Shown: one piece after another, positions 1 through 4,644 of the stretch | How the letters are laid out: each line of letters begins with the position of its first letter | Numbering within the stretch: the stretch's first letter is position 1 | Origin: Deltaproteobacteria bacterium | GTDB lineage: Bacteria; Myxococcota_A; UBA9160; PR03 | Reading direction: 5' to 3' | Length of the DNA stretch: 5,025 nucleotides | Assembly (NCBI GenBank): GCA_018262315.1 | Contig: JAGSPS010000251.1 | Span: forward strand, 1-5,025 | The notes under the pieces: generated by a model | The model's database searches: none | Told to the model about the DNA's origin: nothing | The model's input: the letters and a program-made list of their open reading frames with translations, nothing else | Translations under genes and position numbers: made by a program

Positions 1-692
1 CGCCGCGTGACCAGACTCTGGAGCGCCATCACGATCTCGCACGCCACGGGGATCGGGTCCACCGCGAGATGCGGCATCGACGCGTGTCCGCCGCGACCCG
101 TGATGTCGATCGAGATCAGGTCGCCGGCGGCCAGGATCGGGCCCGGGCGCGTCGCGATGCGGCCGCGCGGAAGCGTCGAGTCGACGTGGATCGCGAACGC
201 CGCGTCGACGCGCGGCTCGGCGTCGAGTAGTCCCTCGTCGATCAGGATGCGCGCGCCGCCGTAGCCCTCTTCGCCCGGTTGGAAGAGCAGCTTCACGGTG
301 CCGGCGAACGCGTTGCGGCGCCGCACCAGCAGGCGGGCAGCGCCCGCGAGCATCGCGACGTGCGCGTCATGCCCGCACGCATGCATGCGGCCCTCGTGTC
401 GCGACGTGAACGGGAGGCCGGTTTCCTCCTGCATCGGCAGCGCGTCCATATCGGCGCGCAGCAGGATCGTGGGACCGGGCTTCGCGCCGCGCAGCGTCGC
501 GACCACGGCGCTCGTCGCGCCGCCGGTTGCGAGCTCGACGTCGAGATCGCCGAGCGCTTCGAGCACCGAGCGCTGGGTCTCCGGGAGTACGACGCCCAAC
601 TCCGGGCTCTCGTGAAGGCGGCGGCGCAGCCGGATCGCAGCCACGAGTTCGGCGCGCGCTTCGTCGTGGAGACCGTCGAGCAGTGTCGTCAT
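1..692 (-). CDS. M20D-family amidohydrolase/aminoacylase (hippurate or N-acyl-amino-acid hydrolase type), C-terminus off the window
   Basis: This encodes a metal-dependent amidohydrolase that cleaves N-acyl amino acids or related amides, probably in the cytoplasm because no signal peptide is seen. The 230 visible residues carry the M20D landmarks in order: HESPELG (27-33), RADMDALPMQEE (79-90), ACGHDAH (105-111) with metal ligands C106 and H108, FQPGEEG (137-143) with catalytic E141 and ligand E142, H169 in an IHV context as a further ligand, and GRGGHASMPHLAVDP (199-213), the start of the lid/dimerisation domain. Family members run to about 380-400 residues, so roughly 40 percent is missing at the left edge. 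The ATG at 692 is fixed by an in-frame TAG at 699-701 with no start codon between. No Shine-Dalgarno lies at normal distance; a GAGGTGG sits about 15 bases upstream. The substrate cannot be told from the sequence. Family assignment is firm. Confidence 0.93.
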   Translation of the reverse strand, partial: MTTLLDGLHDEARAELVAAIRLRRRLHESPELGVVLPETQRSVLEALGDLDVELATGGATSAVVATLRGAKPGPTILLRADMDALPMQEETGLPFTSRHEGRMHACGHDAHVAMLAGAARLLVRRRNAFAGTVKLLFQPGEEGYGGARILIDEGLLDAEPRVDAAFAIHVDSTLPRGRIATRPGPILAAGDLISIDITGRGGHASMPHLAVDPIPVACEIVMALQSLVTR

Positions 693-718
693 GGTCGGCT
701 AGCGTAGCCACCTCGAAC

Positions 719-724
719 GGGGAG
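719..724 (+). promoter_or_regulatory. Ribosome binding site deciding the TTG start of the acylphosphatase gene
   Basis: GGGGAG stands 7 bases before the TTG at 732. It favours this rare start over the in-frame GTG at 744, which would also cut into the first beta strand. The whole divergent gap to the M20D gene is only 39 bases (693-731), so promoters for at least one of the two genes probably overlap the other gene. Confidence 0.6.
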
Positions 725-731
725 CCGCGAG

Positions 732-1064
732 TTGGCTGAGGCCGTGATCCGCAAGAGCCTCGTGATTCGCGGGCGGGTACAGGGCGTGTGGTTCCGCGGT
801 GCGACGCAGCGCCAGGCGCACGCACTCGGCGTCGCGGGATGGGTGCGCAACTGCGCCGACGGCAGCGTCGAAGCGGTCTTCGAGGGCTCGCCCGCACTCG
901 TCGCCGCCGCCGTCGCGTTCTGCCACGAAGGTCCCCGCAACGCCCGCGTCGATCACGTCGAATCCCGCAACGAACCCCCCGAAGGTCTCACCCGCTTCTC
1001 CATTCGAGAGGACGGAGGGACGGACGGAGGGGACGGTCCTCGACGTGGACGGGCTGGGGACTGA
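732..1064 (+). CDS. acyP: Acylphosphatase
   Basis: This small cytoplasmic enzyme hydrolyses the carboxyl-phosphate bond of acyl phosphates. The acylphosphatase fold signature is complete: IRGRVQGVWFR (12-22), with R22 as the phosphate-binding arginine of the P-loop-like cradle, and GWVRNCADGSVEAVFEG (36-52), with N40 as the catalytic asparagine. The domain closes with LTRFSIRED near residue 94. The family is normally about 90-95 residues, and this product is 110. The extra residues, about 94-110 (rich in Gly, Asp and Arg), are translated from short GACGGAGGG direct repeats and from the left arm of the palindromic element at 1028-1130, which also provides the TGA stop. The start is TTG with a good Shine-Dalgarno. 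The gene is divergent from the amidohydrolase and convergent with the molybdopterin operon. The enzyme identity is firm; the function of the tail is unknown and it is probably dispensable. Confidence 0.93.
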   Translation: MAEAVIRKSLVIRGRVQGVWFRGATQRQAHALGVAGWVRNCADGSVEAVFEGSPALVAAAVAFCHEGPRNARVDHVESRNEPPEGLTRFSIREDGGTDGGDGPRRGRAGD

Positions 1065-1130
1065 AGGGACAGACCTCCGCGAAGGGTGTCCCTCGCGTCC
1101 GTGCCCCGTCCACGTCGAGGACCGTCCCCT
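1028..1130. repeat. 103-base palindromic element with 26-base perfect arms (REP/MITE-like, possible bidirectional terminator)
   Basis: Bases 1028-1053 are the exact reverse complement of 1105-1130, and the arms contain GGTCCTCGACGTGGACGGG. Inward, the pairing stays in register: a 4x4 internal loop, then 1058-1061 with 1097-1100, a 3x3 internal loop, then a 7-base stem 1065-1071 with 1087-1093, closing on a 15-base loop. All pairs share the same centre, so this is a single long hairpin with symmetric interruptions. It lies between two convergent genes, ending 6 bases from the peptidase stop codon and running into the acylphosphatase reading frame. The right arm ends in CCCCTTT, a weak T-run. 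A dispersed intergenic repeat is the best reading, and a role in transcription termination for both neighbours is possible. Only one copy is visible here, so dispersal is inferred. Confidence 0.8.
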
Positions 1131-1136
1131 TTCTCC

Positions 1137-2405
1137 TCAGGGCGTCGCGAACTCGGATTGGATTTCGCGACGGAGAGTGGCGCCGAGTTCGGCGGTGTCG
1201 GCGTGGGTGGCGCGGCGCAGCGCGGCGTCGAAATCCTCGCCGGCGGCGATCGCGTCGAGCAGCGCGCCCAGGCCCGCGGCGCCCGCGTGCGACTCGACCC
1301 ACGCGGCGGCGGCCGTCGCCTCGAGATAGGCGATGCGAGCGCTCGCCTCGTCGAGTCCACCGAAGCCCGGCGCGAGGCGTTCGAGCGCGATCCACTCGCC
1401 GGCGTCGATACGATGCCGCAGCAACGCGCGCTCACTGCGCGAGGCGCCGCGCTCGCCGCGCGAGGCGCGCTCGGCCAGTTCCGCGAGCCCTTCGTTCAGC
1501 CAGAACGGGCGATCGCCGCCGGTGCGCTCAGCGAATATCGCATGGGTGAATTCGTGGAAGAGCAGCGAGCGCATTTCACCGGCGGGATGCGCGGCCGACG
1601 CGACGTGGATGCGCCCGTCGAAGAAACCCACGGTCGGGAAGCTGAAGCGGTGCTGATGGGCGGCGAGATAGGCCGCCTTGCCGTAGAGCACGACGCCGGT
1701 CGGCTCGGCGGGTGCGACGCCGAGTCGCGCAACGACATCGCGATACGCCTCTTCGAGATAGCGCAGCACCGTGCCCGCATAGTCGGGCGACGCCTCGCCG
1801 AGACGCGCGTCGTAGCGGACTCGAAAGTGTGGACTCTGCGCCGCGACGAGTCGCAGCGGTCCCGATCGGCTCTGCTCCTCCGAGAGTCGATGCTCGTCGC
1901 GCAGCGCTGCGAGTCGCCGTTCGGCGGAGGCGCGAAAGGCTTCGTGCTCGTCACCCGCGTGCGCGAGAAACGCTTCGAGGTGTCGCTGCGCTGCGCCGAG
2001 TCGCCCGCGCTGGCGATCGAGCAGTGCCAGATACCAGTGCGCCTCGGGATTGCCGGGTTCGAGACGCAGCACACCCTCGAGCGACACCGCCGCACGTGCG
2101 GCTTCGCCGCGGCGAAGATCGTCGAGTGCGCCGCGCACCAGCAATGCGACGCGCCGTTCGCTCTCGCTGCGGTCGCGCCCCGCCGCACGCGGCGGCGGAC
2201 CGACCACCTTCCCTCCCCACAGATCGCCCACCGAGCCTGCCGATCCCGGCAGGCTCGCCGCATCGGACGGAACCGCCTTCGGATCGTCGCTGACGTGCGT
2301 CTGGCCTTCGGCGTCGACCCAGACGTACAGCTCGGCACGCGCCGTTGCAGCGAACAGCGCACACGCAAACGCGACGCACACGGGCAGCGACGGGATGCGC
2401 GTCAA
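1137..2405 (-). CDS. Exported DUF4124-TPR protein with MA-like zinc metallopeptidase domain
   Basis: This 422-residue protein is probably secreted to the periplasm and is a predicted zinc protease of unknown substrate. Residues 1-24 form a signal peptide: basic start, hydrophobic VAFACALFAA, and cleavage after ARA. Residues 25-42 (LYVWVDAEGQTHVSDDP) match the DUF4124 domain. Residues about 85-170 form TPR-like helices (EAARAAVSLEGVLRLEPGN, then a second helical pair). The C-terminal half resembles the peptidase MA-like gluzincins, with HEFTH at 284-288 giving two histidine ligands and the catalytic Glu285, and WLNEGLAE at 302-309, whose E305 is the likely third zinc ligand. The active site is therefore intact. 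The start is TTG at 2405, overlapping the moaB stop as TTGA; this start keeps the full signal peptide, while the next GTG (codon 9) would remove its basic end. It is the last gene of the moa operon; a link to cofactor synthesis is not evident. Confidence 0.85.
   Translation of the reverse strand: MTRIPSLPVCVAFACALFAATARAELYVWVDAEGQTHVSDDPKAVPSDAASLPGSAGSVGDLWGGKVVGPPPRAAGRDRSESERRVALLVRGALDDLRRGEAARAAVSLEGVLRLEPGNPEAHWYLALLDRQRGRLGAAQRHLEAFLAHAGDEHEAFRASAERRLAALRDEHRLSEEQSRSGPLRLVAAQSPHFRVRYDARLGEASPDYAGTVLRYLEEAYRDVVARLGVAPAEPTGVVLYGKAAYLAAHQHRFSFPTVGFFDGRIHVASAAHPAGEMRSLLFHEFTHAIFAERTGGDRPFWLNEGLAELAERASRGERGASRSERALLRHRIDAGEWIALERLAPGFGGLDEASARIAYLEATAAAAWVESHAGAAGLGALLDAIAAGEDFDAALRRATHADTAELGATLRREIQSEFATP
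2402..2405 (-). promoter_or_regulatory. TTGA start/stop overlap coupling moaB to the peptidase gene
   Basis: The TTG start at 2405 shares four bases with the TGA stop of moaB. An AAGGG lies only 3 bases upstream of the start, so it is a poor independent ribosome site. Translation of the peptidase therefore probably depends on ribosomes ending moaB. Confidence 0.6.
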
Positions 2406-2923
2406 GCGCCCTTCGCTGCCTCGGCGGCGAGGTGCGGCAGTTCGGGCAGCAGCAGTTTCTCGAGGGCCAAGCGGATCGCCGCGCGCGATCCGGGCAACGC
2501 CGCGACGACGCGCCCGCGCACCGTCCCGGCGAGCGCGCGCGACAGCAGCGCGGCCGAGCCGATTTCCTGATACGACAGCGTGCGAAACAGTTCGCCGAAG
2601 CCCGGGATCACACGGTCGAGGATCGGTTCGAGCGCTTCGGGCGTCACGTCGCGCACCGCGATGCCGGTGCCGCCGGTGAGCAGCACCGCCTGCACGTCGT
2701 TGCGCATCACCGCAACGTCCACGGCGGCGCGAATCGCATCGACCTCGTCGGGCACGATGCTGCGGTCGGCGACGCGATGACCGGCGCCCTCGAGCAACGC
2801 GACGACCAGCGCACCGCCGCTGTCGTCAGCGAGCGTGCGGGTGTCCGAGACCGTGATCACCACGGCGCAGAGCCGCTGCTGCGCGTGGTGACGGTGGCCG
2901 GAGACGCTCGACGCCTCGCTCAC
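2402..2923 (-). CDS. moaB: Molybdenum cofactor biosynthesis protein MoaB (MogA/MoaB family)
   Basis: This is a cytoplasmic protein of molybdenum/tungsten cofactor synthesis; members of the family adenylylate molybdopterin before metal insertion. The 173 residues match the usual MoaB length of about 170. Visible motifs are VITVSDTRTLADDSGG (22-37), the MoaB form of the N-terminal loop; LLTGGTGIAVRDVTPEAL (81-98), the nucleotide/pterin-binding loop; GFGELFRTLSYQEIGSAALLSRA (108-130); and ALPGSRAAIRLA (142-153), followed by the family C-terminal LLLPELPHL. The DTRT.DDSG version and the C-terminal PELPHL point to MoaB rather than MogA. The start is a GTG at 2923 overlapping the stop of the MoaD-MoaE gene by four bases. 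No other start precedes the conserved core. It is the middle gene of a three-gene operon. Whether it is the catalytic adenylyltransferase, as expected if no MogA exists, cannot be settled from this window. Confidence 0.93.
   Translation of the reverse strand: MSEASSVSGHRHHAQQRLCAVVITVSDTRTLADDSGGALVVALLEGAGHRVADRSIVPDEVDAIRAAVDVAVMRNDVQAVLLTGGTGIAVRDVTPEALEPILDRVIPGFGELFRTLSYQEIGSAALLSRALAGTVRGRVVAALPGSRAAIRLALEKLLLPELPHLAAEAAKGA
2920..2923 (-). promoter_or_regulatory. GTGA start/stop overlap coupling the MoaD-MoaE gene to moaB
   Basis: The GTG of moaB at 2923 overlaps the TGA ending the fusion gene. I see no clear Shine-Dalgarno just upstream, so coupled reinitiation is the likely mode. The arrangement keeps the two cofactor proteins on one transcript. 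Confidence 0.6.
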
Positions 2924-3609
2924 GGGTGATCGTCCACCCAGTACTCACCGTCGGTCGCGATCTCCTTCTTCCAGATCGGGACCGTCTCCTTGAGCGTGTC
3001 GATCGCGAAACGACAGGCCTCGAAGGCTTCCGCGCGATGCGCCGCGGCAGCCACCACCACGACGGCCAGATCGCCGATTTCGAGATGACCCACCCGGTGC
3101 GCGATCGCAACGCGGGCGGCGGGCCAGCGCTGCGCAGCCGCGTCGCAGATGCGCTCCATCTCGACGAGCGCCATCGCGGGATAGGCCTCGTATTCGAGCT
3201 GGCGGATCGCCCGACCGCGCGCGTGGTCGCGCACCGCGCCGAGGAAGCTCACGACGCCACCGGCATCCGCTCCGGCAACCCGCGCCGCGACGGCTGCCGC
3301 GTCGAGCGGTCGCTCCGAGATCGTGCAGCGCGCGCGGCCTGGATCCGGGTTCGCGCGGCGGTTCGAACCACCGGAGACGGGCGGCAGGAACGCAACCTCG
3401 TCGCCGTCCGCGAGCACCGCGTCGTCGCTCGCGAACTCGCGATTCACCGCGACGCGCAAGCGGCCGGCAAGTTTCTCGAACGCCGGCTGGGAGGCCATCA
3501 GCAGCTCGCGCAGCGCGACGACCCGCGCGCGCTCGGGAAGCGCCACCGCGAGCTCCTTCGCCCCCGCCGCTTCGCGCAGTGAACCGAATAGCAACACGCG
3601 CACCTGCAT
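2920..3609 (-). CDS. moaD-moaE: MoaD-MoaE fusion: molybdopterin synthase small and large subunits in one chain
   Basis: Molybdopterin synthase adds two sulfurs to cyclic pyranopterin monophosphate to make molybdopterin, in the cytoplasm. Here both subunits are one 229-residue chain. Residues 1-81 are MoaD: VRVLLFGSLREAAG at the start, VAVNREFASDD and DGDEVAFLPPVSGG at the end, with the Gly80-Gly81 that normally forms the free, thiocarboxylated C-terminus. A linker of about 14 residues (SNRRANPDPG...) leads into MoaE, residues about 95-229: VVSFLGAVRDHARG (119-132), LEYEAYPAMA (138-147), IAHRVGHLEIGD (169-180), and LKETVPIWKKE (206-216) with K207 and K214, seven apart like the two catalytic lysines of E. 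coli MoaE. The ATG at 3609 gives a standard MoaD N-terminus. It is the first gene of the operon, divergent from the NifU-like gene. M. tuberculosis MoaX is a known protein of this fused design. Confidence 0.93.
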   Translation of the reverse strand: MQVRVLLFGSLREAAGAKELAVALPERARVVALRELLMASQPAFEKLAGRLRVAVNREFASDDAVLADGDEVAFLPPVSGGSNRRANPDPGRARCTISERPLDAAAVAARVAGADAGGVVSFLGAVRDHARGRAIRQLEYEAYPAMALVEMERICDAAAQRWPAARVAIAHRVGHLEIGDLAVVVVAAAAHRAEAFEACRFAIDTLKETVPIWKKEIATDGEYWVDDHP

Positions 3610-3675
3610 GGGCCCAGCCTAGTGCCCGCAGCGGCGTCGCTCAACGACCCGGGCGGAACGGCCGATGCCCAGCGC
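3610..3675. other. Divergent intergenic region between the moa operon and the NifU-like gene
   Basis: These 66 bases must hold, or border, the promoters for both directions. I find no convincing -35/-10 pair, no strong Shine-Dalgarno for either gene, and no conserved molybdenum cofactor riboswitch-like structure; the space is too small for that RNA. Confidence 0.4.
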
Positions 3676-3942
3676 ATGGACGACAACACCGAGTTCGCCC
3701 AGCGCCTGCGCGCGCAGGTCGAGAACGTGATCGATCGGCTGCGCCCCGGCCTGTTGGCGGACGGCGGCAACGTCGAGCTGGTTGGTGTCGACGCGAGCGG
3801 CGTCGTCAGCCTGCTCTTCCAGGGCGCCTGCGCGCGCTGCCCCTCGCAACTCGCGACGCTGCGCTTCGTGATCGAGGCGACGCTGCGCCGGGAAATTCCA
3901 GCGGTGACGCAGGTGGTCCCGGTGGAGCCGCAGGCGGCGTAG
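3676..3942 (+). CDS. NifU-like C-terminal domain iron-sulfur scaffold protein
   Basis: This 88-residue cytoplasmic protein consists of little more than one NifU C-terminal (Nfu) domain, which carries or transfers an iron-sulfur cluster, usually between two subunits. Motifs are VIDRLRPGLLADGGNVELVGV (18-38), matching the family's xxRPxLxxDGGxVEL signature, and GACARCPSQLATLRFVIEATL (50-70), with the cluster-binding pair C52 and C55 in CxxC spacing. The ATG at 3676 is preferred because MDDNTEFAQRL leads straight into the first helix. A GTG at 3622 would add 18 low-complexity residues lying against the moa start. The Shine-Dalgarno is poor either way. Stand-alone Nfu proteins of about 75-100 residues are common. 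Its place beside molybdopterin genes may be chance, although the first step of that pathway (MoaA, not in the window) uses iron-sulfur clusters. Confidence 0.9.
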   Translation: MDDNTEFAQRLRAQVENVIDRLRPGLLADGGNVELVGVDASGVVSLLFQGACARCPSQLATLRFVIEATLRREIPAVTQVVPVEPQAA

Positions 3943-3963
3943 CTCCGCGAACGCGCCGCGGAG
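3943..3963 (+). terminator. Possible hairpin after the NifU-like gene
   Basis: CTCCGCG (3943-3949) pairs with CGCGGAG (3957-3963) around a 7-base loop, starting directly after the TAG stop. There is no T-run, so intrinsic termination is doubtful. The hairpin is also the first part of the 21-base repeat array, so it may simply reflect that repeat. Confidence 0.3.
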
Positions 3964-4058
3964 TCGTAGGGCAGGCCACGGGAGGCCTCCGGACAGGCCG
4001 CGGAGTCTCCGCGACGGGCCTCGGAGTCTTCGGGCGCGACGCGGAGTCTTCGAGCTGC
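3955..4058. repeat. Degenerate 21-base tandem repeat, about five copies, between convergent genes
   Basis: Copies begin near 3955, 3975, 3997, 4018 and 4039 and share a GCCGCGGAGTCTTCG-like core. The core word CGGAGTC occurs at 3959, 4001, 4022 and 4042, and a diverged GGGAG fills the missing position near 3980, so the period is 20-22 bases. Unit lengths vary by a base or two. Some copies contain small palindromes, such as CGCGGAGTCTCCGCG at 3999-4013 and GGAGGCCTCC at 3981-3990. The array fills almost the whole gap between the NifU-like stop (3942) and the bactofilin stop (4069). It could be a minisatellite, a convergent-gene terminator, or the remains of a coding tail. Confidence 0.6.
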
Positions 4059-4068
4059 GCGGTCGGCG

Positions 4069-4503
4069 CTACAAAGAGAGCTTGGGCATCCCGCTCATCG
4101 TGATCTTGCCGTTGAGCGTGGCGCCCTCTTCGATCGCGATCGAGCCGGCCTCGATGTCGCCTTCCACGCGCGCGGTCTTGTGGAGCACGAGCCGCTCGGA
4201 CGCGAAGATGTTCCCGGTCACGGTGCCGGAGACGATCACGCTGCGCGATCGCACGGTCGCCATGATCTCGCCGGTCTCGCCGACGATGAGGGTGTTCTGG
4301 CTGGTGATCTCGCCGCGGAAGCAGCCGTCGATGCGGACGGTGTCCTTGAAGCTGAGCTTGCCCTCGAATTCCGACCCCTGGTCGATGAACGCACTCAGGT
4401 TCGGAGCGCCTCCTCCGGTCGGGGTCGGGGTCGGGCTCTGGGGAATCGCGGCCAGCACCGTCTCGCCACTCGCTTCCTCGCCACGCGTTCGCAGAAATGC
4501 CAT
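4069..4503 (-). CDS. Bactofilin (polymer-forming cytoskeletal protein, DUF583)
   Basis: Bactofilins polymerise without nucleotide into filaments and scaffold cell-wall, stalk, chromosome or polarity functions at the membrane or in the cytoplasm. The 144-residue product has a short flexible N-terminus with a PTPTPTGGG stretch (24-32). The bactofilin beta-helix then runs from about 37 to 137: SAFIDQGSEFEGKL, VRIDGCFRGEI (56-66), LIVGETGEIMATV, VIVSGTVTGNIFA (89-101), LVLHKTARVEGDIEAGSIAIEEGATLNGKI. The repeating small-residue/hydrophobic turns are the helix rungs. The ATG at 4503 is chosen because AAGGAGGG lies 5 bases upstream and the conserved part follows. The reading frame stays open farther upstream, but that part lacks bactofilin character and is antisense to holB. 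The C-terminal tail is only about seven residues, while many bactofilins have longer proline-rich tails. It stands alone, convergent with the NifU-like gene. Confidence 0.94.
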   Translation of the reverse strand: MAFLRTRGEEASGETVLAAIPQSPTPTPTGGGAPNLSAFIDQGSEFEGKLSFKDTVRIDGCFRGEITSQNTLIVGETGEIMATVRSRSVIVSGTVTGNIFASERLVLHKTARVEGDIEAGSIAIEEGATLNGKITMSGMPKLSL

Positions 4504-4644
4504 GGATCCCCTCCTTCTCGGGTTTGCAACACGCGCCGTGCATCGGCCCGATGTGCAATGGACTTGAGTCGAAGCGGCAACCCGCGCCGTCAGAGCCGCG
4601 CCGCAACGGCGGAGCCAGAGGGCGTCCCCTAGACTCGTTCGCCC
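4504..4644. other. Divergent intergenic region between bactofilin and holB with a small dyad
   Basis: The 141 bases hold the start signals of both genes. A perfect dyad CATCGG-C-CCGATG lies at 4541-4553, about 25 bases upstream of the bactofilin Shine-Dalgarno, so it could be an operator or a small leader hairpin. Two near-identical 14-base words (4527-4540 and 4578-4591, 12 of 14 matching, core CGCGCCGT) lie 51 bases apart. On the plus strand TAGACT (4630-4635) resembles a -10 box just before the holB ATG. I find no clear -35 partner for either direction. Confidence 0.4.
4509..4516 (-). promoter_or_regulatory. Strong Shine-Dalgarno of the bactofilin gene
   Basis: Read on the minus strand this is AAGGAGGG, 5 bases before the ATG at 4503. 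It is the best ribosome site in the window and fixes the start, against longer upstream options in the same frame. It suggests high expression, as expected for a structural protein. Confidence 0.85.

Noticed and set aside
1028..1130. Insertion sequence or transposase remnant
   Set aside because: No transposase coding sequence lies between the arms, and the 51-base interior is itself part of the hairpin; only a non-autonomous repeat fits.
1086..2570. A 494-codon open frame on the plus strand opposite the peptidase and moaB genes
   Set aside because: It is antisense to two well-supported genes, has no recognisable domain, and is rich in Arg/Ala/Glu, as expected for a shadow frame in very GC-rich DNA.
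3622..3675. GTG start giving an 18-residue longer NifU-like protein
   Set aside because: The added residues are low-complexity and unlike the family; the ATG at 3676 begins just before the conserved first helix. The longer form is not fully excluded because neither start has a good ribosome site.
3610..3675. Moco riboswitch ahead of the moa operon
   Set aside because: The gap is only 66 bases, shorter than that RNA, and I could not trace its conserved stems.
3955..4058. CRISPR array
   Set aside because: The repeats are directly adjacent and degenerate with no unique spacers, and no cas genes are present.
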